Notes under the pieces: model-generated | What the model saw: only the letters and a program-made list of their open reading frames with translations | Told to the model about the DNA's origin: nothing | The model's database searches: none | Assembly (NCBI GenBank): GCA_009869945.1 | Contig: WIXG01000193.1 | Location: 1 to 64,000, forward strand | DNA from: Mesaphorura yosii | Taxonomy: Eukaryota > Arthropoda > Collembola > Poduromorpha > Tullbergiidae | DNA: 64,000 nt | Direction of reading: 5' to 3' | Position numbers and translations under genes: made by a program | In this document: piece by piece, positions 22,060 to 34,724 of the stretch | Position numbering within the stretch: position 1 is the stretch's first letter | Layout: the number at the start of each line of letters is the position of its first letter

Positions 22060-23828
22060 TTAATTTGCTTTGTGTTTCACGTACGAGATGGACGGAGGTT
22101 GTCGAACAAATAAAACCACGCAAAGGCAGCCGAGCGACGAAGCAATTGTAGCCAAAAGAGCTGGCCCATCTTCTGAAATTGTTTCCTGTGATATGCCGGC
22201 AAGGAGTGGTCCCACCATTCGTGATAATGACGTTGATGATTGTCCAAGTCCGAGGAGGGCACCACCTTTTGTGTTTCCCATTAGGGACAACGAAGTTATA
22301 CTGACTCGCAGGAAAGGGTTGACAGCACTCATGATTATTAAAGCAAAGCCGGCCAATTGGTACGTGGGCGCATAGCAAAGACCAGCCATTGAAATCTGGA
22401 ATAAATTGTTAAAAGTCCATTCAATCTTTTGAAACCTATCGGCCAGATTCTCAACCCTTCGTATTGCTCACCAGTTGTATAATCCCAGTATGAATGACCA
22501 TTTTACGATTCTCTTCGTTGTAAATGTACGAAGTGACTGGCCCAACAGTAAATCCGGTAATTGTACTGACTAGAGCTTGAAGTGAATTCAGGTAGCCGTA
22601 AGACACAATTGAAGTGTTGAACTTAGCCTCCAAAATAAGTTGCAGATTTGCCCTCGATACTATCGTTGAGAAACTGAACAAGAACCTTATTACCAGGATT
22701 GCTATTACTGTCCGTCTGGTTTGCGGCTGAAACGAAGACAATGAGCCTTCCTTCCGAAGGAGTTCTTCCTTGTCCTTATCTTTACTGTTTTGATTATAAT
22801 CTTCGTTAGACTTTCCTCCGGCAGTTTCAGGGACAAATATGGTGAAGAGTGCTGAATCGTGAAACGACCCTTTAGATTTCAATTTGACGGTATACTAAAC
22901 ACGCTCTACAATGAAATCATTAACTTACTCATGTTGACTAAAAATAGTAAAGCAGTCAGGTAGCAGATATTTCGAAATCCATTCTCGTACTGGACAAGGT
23001 GAGCACCAATTGCTGCCGAAAAATACAACTTCGTCCGAATGACTCTAATACAACCTATGCATCTCGGCTTTACTTACTTGGGCCAATTATGTACCCCATA
23101 TTACCAAACGCGTTAAAATATCCCAGAACAAGTGACTTCTCATTCGGAGCTAAATCTGTTAAAGTGGTCTTTCCCAATGTCTGCGTATGCTTGAAGCAAC
23201 CTGGGGAAGTGCAAATCAGCAAACCATCATTAATATTATTCTGGCGTACAACTGGCAAGCTAAGAATGCTAATTGGAATTTGGGACTCCTTAAATTCTTC
23301 AACCTTACCTGCAACCACTCTAGCCAGAAGAATTCCTGTCAACGCAGCTGCACTGCCCAGCAGTAAATATCCGAACATGGACGCGATGATGCCGATAAGA
23401 AATATCTTCCTTCTTCCGTACAAATCACTTGAGTGACCCTATACATGAACCAAGACGAATAGGTCAAAAGAAATAAGCGATGGCGACAGGTAACGTTTAT
23501 TGGATATTTCTGTAAGCCTACCATAATTGGCCCAGAAAATAATTGAATAGCACCATACGCGGAACTGACTAGACCAATAATGAATGGTGAACCGCCCATT
23601 TTCTTAATTTCGCGATTAAGCAATGGATGGAAGAGACTAACAGCAACGAAGTCCTGCAAGTCACAAATCAAGACGAACAAATTAGGCTGTATTTTCTTTC
23701 TTTAAAGCATGATGGGCGATCATTTCCCAAGCTGATTAACTCACCAACAGCGCGATAGAGTACAAAACGTACACGGCCCTTCTCGCCGCCGACGGAAGAA
23801 TTCGTGGCCCAGCCCGGATGGCGTCCAT
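22060..23828 (-). CDS. MFSD9: MFSD9-like major facilitator transporter, copy 3
   Basis: Third member of the tandem array. Exon 1 starts at 23828 (MDAIRAGPRILPSAARRA, then a helix). Next come DFVAVSLFHPLLNREIKKMG with SPFIIGLVSSAYGA (about 23550), motif A in SSDLYGRRK (about 23420), and the hallmark GCFKHTQTLGKTTLTDLAPN (about 23160-23200). After these are GYFNAFGNMGYIIGP, a Lys/Glu/Asp-rich central loop (about 22740-22830) and the C-terminal helices, with the stop at 22060. GHFN-like and GLGQSSTSLSRM segments match MFSD9 at the equivalent places. All hallmark residues are intact, so this copy and copy 1 look the more conventional ones. Substrate unknown. Confidence 0.9.
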
Positions 23829-26440
23829 CACGACGGGGCTGTTCCAGCCAATCCCGAGGATTGAGCACTTGTTTAATTAATTCATCTTAACTGAAGGGGT
23901 AAAATTGAGTTCTAACTTCGCCGAATGAAGTTAGTGAACCACATGGACTTGCTACTGAAGCTATACCAATTGCTCAAACAAAAAGCTCTGCAGTATGGTT
24001 GCGGTTCGAATTCATTCCGATTTAACAAAACTTCTGCTATCCGAAGCCACAAATTTATCTTTTATCACGTACTTCGTGCAATCCATTCTAGTTAACAGCG
24101 CATCGAGCCTGTCATAAGATGAGGTTCGTATTTTCCTGTCCCTCAAAAAATGCGTGCACTCACACGAGGCGAGTTGCGACGGCACTTTCAGCGTATCAGG
24201 AACTAATTAGGCAATCCACAAAGCATTTAGATAATTCAGTCTATCCACACTCGCAATGGAATATTTTGGATCAAGTACCAAGCTTTGCCCGCAGCCATGA
24301 ATGCGAAAGTAGCGAAAGAGATAAGCAACTTTGAAATCGGTTGTAAATGCCACACTATTGGCTCGCTCAGAATTGATGTGTTTTTGTTTTGCTTCCTTCG
24401 GACCACTTTGTGCCGATGATCACAAAGATCCGCAAAAATTTCCACTTGAATGGAATGATGAAGATGTAATCATATAATTCATATTTTGCATTTGTATCAC
24501 GATCTGAATTGATGTGGATGATTTTATGATCTCCTTTTTCGAGAATGTCAATTCTGAATTGCGAAACGCTGATGCATGCAAAATGACTGACGCAGATGCA
24601 GTCTTGCAAATAAACAGCAGACGTGCGCGCATGATGGAATCGTTCGAATACGTAATACTTGCATCATGATAATTGTTCGTTAATTTTAATTTAGGTTTAG
24701 ACCCTCCGGCCGGCCGCGGCCTCCACAAGAACCTCACAATTCATTTCATAATGAGCAAAGAACGCAGAAGGGGATGTTTCTCAGAGCACAGACGGCAGAA
24801 GAGACACAATTCATTCACTCACGTCAGTCTAGTAAACAAAACCAAATGCATGAGACTTTGACCGAGAGAGATCATTCAAAATTTAACAGACGCAAACGCA
24901 GTAACGCAGAAGCAAAAGGAGACCACAAGCCGCAAGCCAGATGATGATAAAACTGTAAATTGTAAACACTGCACAGCGCAGTAGGAAATCCGACCTCATT
25001 TCGAAGTTGAACCAATTCTTCGACGTAGACGATCGATGCAACGATCGCAATTGTACTCGACGTCGTCGTGCTTTGGCACTTTGCTTTCTACTTGGGAGAA
25101 GTCGAAAATCGAAGTCATATTGTATAGTATCACACTGGTATTATTTTGTCGCCTGGGCTATTGCGACATAGTCAAGCAAAGGAGGCGTATTTAATCCGCT
25201 GCTCAGTCAATTCAGTGCTCAGTGATAAGCTAGTGAATCATGTCAGAATTATTGTTGTTCTGTCTATCGAATTTCGCGTAATCAATGAGGGCTTGGTGAT
25301 TGTGACTAGAAACAATGCAGAAGGCAGGCGAGTGCAGAGTCCAATTGATACATAAAAAGGATCGTGTGATTCACAAGTCAAGCCGTCATCGTCATCAGTG
25401 GTGTCTGTCGAACTAATTGATAGGATGACATTCCAAAATCCAAACTCCAAATTCTCGCGTCGGGCCGTCTCACAATGGTCAGAGACAGACAAGATTCGTT
25501 TCAAGGTGTGAAAGTGGTCTGCGTGATGGTGTGAGGAAAGCTGAGACAACGGACTGTTGATTGACGCCTTTGACACGTATGTACGTGGTGGACCTGAACC
25601 CGAATCTGACGAAGTGGGTTGCCTTGCCGGTCTTTCCGTCTTAATTCATTTTTTGTTTCGTGGCTGGTTCCGCTGAAGGATTGAACATTGAACGTGTCAC
25701 AGGTTACAGGTCAAAGGCGAGCTACCAGCAAGATACGACCGTGACCCAGTGCTTGCTCCAACCCAGCAGCTCTGGCCGACTGGCTGGACAAAGACTAATC
25801 AAGAACTGATAAGCTAAAACTGTACTTGTTTCATACTGGAGAGAGAAGCATCGAAGCATGCAATGGTTGACCTCGGCAGCGTGTCAGAAGCATGCTAGTT
25901 GTACTTGGGACTTTTACGCAACGAGCGAGCGTTACCCATCCAGCTAGAGCAGCAGTAGACTAGACTGAACACCAGTTTCAGCGTAAAGTGAAGTGCTCCT
26001 CTTGCTCTTGACTTTTGATTAGTGCTAATTCTCAACTGTACGCGTACGAGCAACGCTTCATATGCTGCTGCGTCAGGGAAATAATTCATCAAAACGTGCT
26101 TTGTTTACCAAAACCGTAGTACCGTAGTATTGCTTGTCAATAAATAGGGCAACCAAGGAAGTGAGTTCATTCAGTAGTGCTAATCAGTGACTGACGGGAA
26201 TTGTACGAGTGTAGTCTCTTGTTTTCTCTTACCTCACTGCATAAGTGTTCGTTCTATCTCTGACAAGTGAAGGTTTCATAAAATTATTTGCCAACTTGTC
26301 ACATTGACATTGGCGAACGAAGCACGGCAAGCCCATAAATTGGAAGTCAGGAAGCTGACGACAATTTTGAGCCTCCAGCTTGCGGAGAAGCGTGGCATAA
26401 TTTTACTGACCAAGCACAGAAGCTCCTGGAACTAGTTAAA
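23829..26440. promoter_or_regulatory. Divergent intergenic region, MFSD9-like copy 3 and ACSL
   Basis: About 2.6 kb separating two genes transcribed away from each other. It should contain both promoters and the ACSL leader. No open frame has coding character, and I saw no transposon ends or RNA gene. Confidence 0.4.
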
Positions 26441-29286
<2,846 letters not shown>

Positions 29287-30180
29287 AATGCATTGATGTT
29301 AATTATGGAACGTTTGTTGCGATACGGAGCTGATACATGATACCAGCAGATATTGACTATTGACAAGCACTGTGCTATAAATTTTACCTACTTCATGACT
29401 TTGCCATTATTAAGCACACTATAAAGCGTAGATTAGTATTAGCGCAAACTGAATAAAGAAATCCTGGAACTCGTAAATATCACACAGAAATCGTGCAAGT
29501 GCCAAATGCGCACTAATTATGTGTGGTCTGAATTATGCCACCTGCATTATAAAAAATTACACTCTTTTTATCGCTGATGTGCAGGCTCAAGTACGCCGAT
29601 TACATCTCCTAAACAAGTTGGTTGTATACGGAACATTGCAGAAGTGCTGAGATGAATGTGATCCAAATTGAGTGTGGATGAGTCAGCCCCAAGCCAAAAC
29701 AGATTCTTTGCTGCCACAAGTGCTGCGGTACATATAAGGACCATGTATTCATTTTTTCTCACCTTAATCCCACTTCACTGTTTATCGAAACGCACTACGC
29801 AGATTCCAGAACATAACAAATTAAGCCCAGACTCAATTTCGTGCCCTCCCGACATCGGCTACAAGAGCAGTGCAATTATTGAATAGGACAGTAAACAGCT
29901 CCAGGAACCTGTGCAGCTGCAGCTCCTGCAACTAATCAACCACAGCAAGGTCAACTGTGCACAAATTGCTAATTAGTTCTTGCCAGGTGGTGGTAGTGAA
30001 GCAGGAAAGGGAAGTGCGAAGTGTCTTTATGGGAAGGAACTGATAAGAACACGGAAAACCGAAAACTAATTATTGTGCAACGCGTGCGCGTACGATATGT
30101 CGAGTCCTGGCGAGTGCAGCAACTTTGCTCAAGAAATCATCCGACAGTCCCAACTGAAATATTGTTAAGATTGGTACGCA
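29287..30180. other. Intergenic region after ACSL
   Basis: ACSL 3' UTR and the promoter of the first small acidic gene. A 72-codon open frame at 29668-29886 has a hydrophobic stretch but no other support. Confidence 0.5.
29452..29457 (+). terminator. Poly(A) signal for ACSL
   Basis: AATAAA about 165 bases after the ACSL stop codon. Confidence 0.5.
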
Positions 30181-31066
30181 ATGGATTTTAGCTTATGTTG
30201 CTGTCCTGGCTTGGACTTTCGTCGATTTTTCAGGGCTAGACGTTCGGCGGTAAGTCAATCACGATGAGTGGGTGGAATTCATCGTGATCCTGCCTGAAGT
30301 CTCAAAAACACGGAAACCATGTTAATGTTAAATATTTTCTGCAGGCATTGTGCCGACGTCCAAACGAAAATCACAATCGCACTTCGGGAAGCTCGGAGAG
30401 AACTGACACCAAAGCAATAGAGAACCCTGTAGAATGTGGAGACGCTTTTGATGCTCGAGTCCAGGTTCTGCACCCGCACAAAAATTAACCTGATCTACTA
30501 AATGCTGTGTTCGTGAGTGAGCCTCTTGTGTTTTGCAGAATTCCAACCACACACAATGTGCGCGTGAGCATGAGCTTAACCGCATCGATGCTGAGGAAGG
30601 AACCTTGAATCACTTGAATGTCGAAGACGAGGAAGTAAAGCCCACCGAATCGGACTCTGGCAATTTTCAGAATGTTGCGCTAGAAGACGATGAAACGCAG
30701 AATGACTCCTCCATCATTGAAAGTGCGGAAACTGAAATATTGAACCACGAGAATATAGAAACTGAAAATGGACGGCAAGAGCATCTTCCGACGAAACCGC
30801 CAGGAACGACGGTGTGCGACCCAGTCGAGCCTCTTGATTCGAAAGTACAGCAAAATGGCAACATCGAGAAAGAATTGCTGAGGACGGCCCAGAGTGAAGG
30901 TGAACATGACGACCCTGAAGGCCGGGTTCAAAGTATTGACGCCCTGAAAGCAGCATCCGCGACGATGCAGCAGGACAGAATCAAATATTTCATCGTCACC
31001 TGCATGGTGGACGCTTGTATTATTGCCTTCATCTTGTACATTTATTATTCTCTTTGGCTTGACTAA
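30181..31066 (+). CDS. Unrecognised acidic protein 1: Cys-triplet N-terminus and C-terminal membrane anchor, 238 aa
   Basis: I do not recognise this gene. Three exons (30181-30249, 30345-30464, 30539-31066) join in phase 0 and give 238 residues. The N-terminus MDFSLCCCPGLDFRRFFRAR has three adjacent Cys followed by Arg, a pattern that could be fatty-acylated and membrane-bound (inference). The middle is strongly acidic and Asn/Glu-rich with no visible fold. Near the C-terminus a basic segment (QQDRIKYF) precedes a single hydrophobic helix (FIVTCMVDACIIAFILYIYY) and ends SLWLD*, as in a tail-anchored protein. The next gene shares the Cys-triplet start. An AATAAA overlaps the stop codon. Confidence 0.75.
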
Positions 31067-31070
31067 TAAA
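31065..31070 (+). terminator. Poly(A) signal overlapping the stop codon of acidic protein 1
   Basis: AATAAA begins on the second base of the TAA stop. No other AATAAA was seen on the plus strand shortly downstream. If it is used, the 3' UTR would be only about 15-25 bases. Confidence 0.4.
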
Positions 31071-31648
31071 ACTTGTACATTTTCGCTTTCTATCCACAAC
31101 CATCTCAAGTAAAAGAACTCCAATCATTGAGAACCTCCTTGTAAACAACTTTTATTGCGAAATCAGCTGGCGTTCGTTGTTCGTCCCAGTTGAGGCAGAA
31201 ATTAATCTTCATGGCAGTGCTTCATGAGTCCAGTGGTCCAGTTCAAATCCATATCTAATCATGTACATCCTTAAATATCCTGTGCCCAGTGGACCTTGAC
31301 TGAACGTGGAATAGATTCATCTGATGATATGACTGACATTGTCTTTGTCATTGCTGGAGCGCAGCTGCAAATCATAAATACGGTTTTAATCCTCTTTTTA
31401 AAGATATTCTTGCTGCTCGTGAAACTGACTCATCGGTCAGAATTAGTCAGCCGCTCTTAAGTGATCCATCCGTACCCAGCATTAATATTAACAGATAAAT
31501 GTCTTAATCTGCCGACCGTGGTCAACCTCTGGAGACCCTGGACCAATGTTTGAGAATTCAGTCCCCAACTTTTATTCAGACCGTGCAGTTCAGCAACAAC
31601 CGAATAACACATCGCCTCAGACGAATTTAGACTTAACCAAACTTAACC
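31067..31648. other. Intergenic spacer between acidic genes 1 and 2
   Basis: No open frame with coding character; presumed promoter and leader of the second gene. Confidence 0.5.
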
Positions 31649-32365
31649 ATGGATTACTTCCTCTGCTGCTGCCCTTTCATCCGAATCTTGAGAAGTTTTA
31701 AGGTAAGAGATCTCATATCTAAAACGAATTATAAAAAACTAAGTTGGTCAAAAGTATCGCATTTTTAACTCCGCGTAGGGAAATGAGGGACAAGAGTTGT
31801 CAACCAACTCTGCCAGCGAGTCGAACTCAATGAAGGATGGAAACGAGGAAGACCAGGTTCGAGCAACTAAGAGCTGTCAACAACCTGTGAATTAGTTTTC
31901 AGAATTCGAATTTTTTCGACAGGACTCTGGCACCGCAAGTGGAGACCATGGGCACGACGCGTCGGTACCTGCGGCTCCGCCGTCTGAAACACAGCACGAT
32001 TTAGAATCTGAGGACACGCTGGAGCCAGCGGACGAGGACATAAATATTACCAATGATGCGCGCCATGTGGAGACAGTAGAGGATGAAGGTACTCGATACT
32101 TTGTACCAGGTGTTCTTGTGTAACTTGCAAAGTACTCATGTATCTTTGCCACGCAGTGGCCAATCCTGATTCTGAAACCGCTGAAGATGAACATGGACGC
32201 GAAAGAAACAGAGAACCGCGGCACGAACGTCGCCATAATCGGGACCATGAACATGGGGAAGATGAGAAGGAAAGTAATCACGAATCTGACGAAAGTTGGC
32301 GAGATCAGCTGAACCACGGACATGACCAATTGGATAGCCGGAATGGACACCACGACCACGAATGA
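31649..32365 (+). CDS. Unrecognised acidic protein 2: Cys-triplet N-terminus, His/Asp-rich tail, 168 aa
   Basis: No family recognised. Exons 31649-31702, 31779-31856, 31923-32088 and 32157-32365 join in phases 0, 0, 1 to give 168 residues. The start MDYFLCCCPFIRILRSFK copies the plan of the preceding gene (MD-aromatic-x-LCCCP, then basic). The body is very acidic and Ser/Glu-rich. The C-terminus is packed with His, Asp, Glu and Arg (HGHDQL, NGHHDHE) and has no membrane helix, unlike its upstream neighbour. A His/Asp-rich tail could bind metal, but that is inference. Intron phases and spacing suggest tandem duplication with the flanking genes. Confidence 0.72.
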
Positions 32366-32446
32366 AAATGTCTATTTCATAACTTGCGATATCTTATTTG
32401 TTTGTGCTTGTGCGTCAGTCTAGCCGAATGTAATTAACAGGACCGC

Positions 32447-32452
32447 AATAAA
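32447..32452 (+). terminator. Poly(A) signal for acidic protein 2
   Basis: AATAAA about 80 bases beyond the stop codon. Confidence 0.5.
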
Positions 32453-32651
32453 TACGAAGCAAGTTGATAAACTCAACCACAACAAAAACCCAGCGTCATT
32501 TCCCAACTCCGCCGCAAAATGAGTCTCCCCAACACGCAAGTCCGGCAATTCGGAGAATAATTCCGCGCTGAACCACTACAACAACAATTCTTCGAATGTC
32601 CGAGTTTAATTATTCCCTTCATATTTGATTAAACTGCCTCCTTCAGTTTGA

Positions 32652-33617
32652 ATGGAACCCTTTCTGAGCACAACTATTTTGTTAGCCTACTTCGCCTTGA
32701 GAGGTGGATTGGTCGCCCTTTGCAGCTGCGGCCCGGCTAATCTCCGCAAACTTCTACGGAATCGAGTTCAGGTGATGACACAAATAAACTCAAATCTGAC
32801 ACACTTGTACAACCTTGAACTCATGAATTCTTGTGCATCGCCCATTAATAGGCGCTCCGAGCTCCGGAAGCGGAGGACATACCGGCCGGCAAAGCAGTAA
32901 GTAGAACGTTTCAGTGTTGTATCTTGTGTCGTTCAATCTTTCATTCTCAATATCTGAAACAGAATTTAGGTGACATAAGTCCACTCATCGAACACATGCC
33001 TGTCCCGGTGACGGTGACTGAAGCGGAGGTTGAGCAGACTGCTACCCTCGTTGAGGTTGGACCCGAAAAGGTAGTTACCAAACAGGATCTGGAAATCACT
33101 GAGCCCATAGAGACAGAAACGTACGACGGAGATGCCGAAGGTAATGAAGAAGAACAGAAGAACGTACCAGTGCCAACCAAACACAAGGTTGAAGAATCCG
33201 ACGGCCCAGCCGAAGAAGAAATTGAACCTGTGCAAATTGAGACTCCAGACGAAGAAGTCGAAGTGGCGGAAGAAGAAGAAGCTGCAGGTAGCTTACCATT
33301 GCTACACGTTTCTGATAGGGCTTGATTTGATGAGTGAAACTCTACTGGAGGACGCAACTTAACTTGTTTATTGCTCCAATTTGCTCCTCCGTGTAGAATC
33401 CTCCGACGAGTCGGTGTCAGAGCCAAACGAGATGCCTCCTGAAGTCAAAGCAGACGAGCAACATACTGAAGAGGCACAGGCTCAACATGAAAACAATGCA
33501 GTATCATGCGTAATTCGTCAACCAATAATTCCAGGTTTTCACCCGAGTACAATGGCGCATGCAAATGTGACTCCAGCTTGTGAGATAGTTCGGCCTAAAA
33601 TGCCTTGGGAAAAGTAG
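32652..33617 (+). CDS. Unrecognised acidic protein 3: hydrophobic N-terminus, Glu-rich, 236 aa
   Basis: No family recognised. Exons 32652-32771, 32852-32896, 32963-33287 and 33397-33617 join in phases 0, 0, 1 (the same as the upstream gene) to give 236 residues. The N-terminus is hydrophobic with a CSCG pair (FLSTTILLAYFALRGG, ALCSCGPANLRKLL) and may be a signal anchor. The middle is a Val/Glu/Thr-rich acidic stretch (EVEVAEEEEAA). The tail (IIPGFHPSTMAHANV) is neutral and ends PKMPWEK. The shared exon plan and acidic character suggest a diverged third copy; direct sequence likeness is weak. Confidence 0.7.
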
Positions 33618-34016
33618 GAAGGTCAAACTGTCGAACCAATTAATTGCACGGTTGTCATAATGAAACCTCAACAATAAAACTGTTAGATGTCTTATCATTC
33701 CTATCCCATTGAAATTCGCGAAACTTTTCGCAAAGCATAGCGGCAAGGCAAATCTGAGTTGCCTTCTCAAACCCGTAACAAAGAAAACGGACAAAACTCG
33801 GAAAAACTGCGGCAAGCTATGAGCAAGAGGCGATGGAATTCTTAACTTGATTACTGCGGCCGGTGGTTTGCGACTTCAATTAAGCATACATCCTTCTGAT
33901 TTGAGAAAACAGCATCATTCTGGTAAGAAACTAAACTAATGAACTAATTGCAGTCCTTGGAATCCACGGGGTTCTAACGGTAGCTTTTATTCTTGTTAAG
34001 GTTTGAGCTCTTCAGA
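33618..34016. other. Intergenic spacer before bL20m
   Basis: Holds the 3' end of acidic gene 3 and the promoter of bL20m. Nothing else recognised. Confidence 0.5.
33673..33678 (+). terminator. Poly(A) signal for acidic protein 3
   Basis: AATAAA about 55 bases past the stop codon. Confidence 0.5.
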
Positions 34017-34487
34017 ATGGTAAACCTCAGCAATGTCCTCTTTCGCTGGTCCCCATTCGGCACAAAGTTGGACCCAAATTGGCGCCGGAGACAAGTCCTT
34101 GTATTAGCGGGTCACTTCTATGGACGAAGCAGAAATTGCTTTTCGCTTGCTATTCGAAGACTTCAGCGTTCCTTGCAGTACACGACGCAAGGTCGCAAGC
34201 TGCGGAAGACAGCCATGATATGCATGTGGGAGAGAAGAATTACAAGCGGCTGCCAAGAGCTGGGGTATTTACCTCATGGAGCTCCAGACTTCTTCCAGGG
34301 GTTGGCAAGGTCAGACATACTATTGAACAGGTCAACGTTGGCAAATCTGGCGATTTGGGAACCAAGATCATTCAAGGCTATTAATAAATTGGCTGCTGTG
34401 AAAGCACATGGAGACCGAATCAATCCTGGTCAACTGGGCCCATTGCCCAAAGGCGTAATTACGCGGGGACTGTTGAATGATGAGTAA
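34017..34487 (+). CDS. MRPL20: Mitochondrial large-subunit ribosomal protein bL20m, 156 aa
   Basis: Structural protein of the mitochondrial 39S ribosomal subunit. The conserved core is visible: HFYGRSRNCFSLAIRRLQRS (about residues 30-50), WERRITSGCQELG, LLNRSTLANLAIWEPRSFKA and a C-terminal extension. These align with human MRPL20 features (HFRGRKNRCYRLAVR, LNRKVLADLAIYEP). The ATG at 34017 (AGAATGG) is taken as the start; no ATG lies immediately upstream in frame. The coding sequence is a single exon, unusual next to its many-exon neighbours, though a leader intron ending near 34000 is possible. It is tail-to-tail with Ash2. Confidence 0.93.
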   Translation: MVNLSNVLFRWSPFGTKLDPNWRRRQVLVLAGHFYGRSRNCFSLAIRRLQRSLQYTTQGRKLRKTAMICMWERRITSGCQELGYLPHGAPDFFQGLARSDILLNRSTLANLAIWEPRSFKAINKLAAVKAHGDRINPGQLGPLPKGVITRGLLNDE

Positions 34488-34623
34488 ATAGTTAATTTTG
34501 TGATGTTACTGACTAGATAACAGCATGTGCTCATTATTTATGCTTATGGATAGTCATTGTCATATTGTAAATGTAACGAGACGAGAGTAGTCAGACATTT
34601 TGTACATTTCCGCTTCTGAGAAC

Positions 34624-34629
34624 AATAAA
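34624..34629 (+). terminator. Poly(A) signal for bL20m
   Basis: AATAAA about 135 bases past the stop codon, and only about 35 bases from the opposing Ash2 signal. Confidence 0.6.
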
Positions 34630-34662
34630 GCCTTCGGTCAACAGTTGAATTAGTACGCAACA

Positions 34663-34668
34663 TTTATT
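34663..34668 (-). terminator. Poly(A) signal for Ash2
   Basis: AATAAA on the minus strand about 60 bases past the Ash2 stop codon, opposing the bL20m signal. Confidence 0.6.
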
Positions 34669-34724
34669 TTGAACGATAATGAACTGAAAGTAAGAAATAA
34701 ATACAAAAATACGTTAGTTTAACT

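Noticed and set aside
23980..24025. GGTTCGAATTC, a possible tRNA T-loop
   Set aside because: No matching acceptor, D or anticodon arms could be found around it.
29668..29886. 72-codon plus-strand open frame with a hydrophobic stretch
   Set aside because: No splice partners, no homology recognised and no good promoter or poly(A) context; it may be chance.
33993..34016. Upstream in-frame extension of bL20m
   Set aside because: The first codon is TTG, not ATG; the real start is most likely the ATG at 34017.
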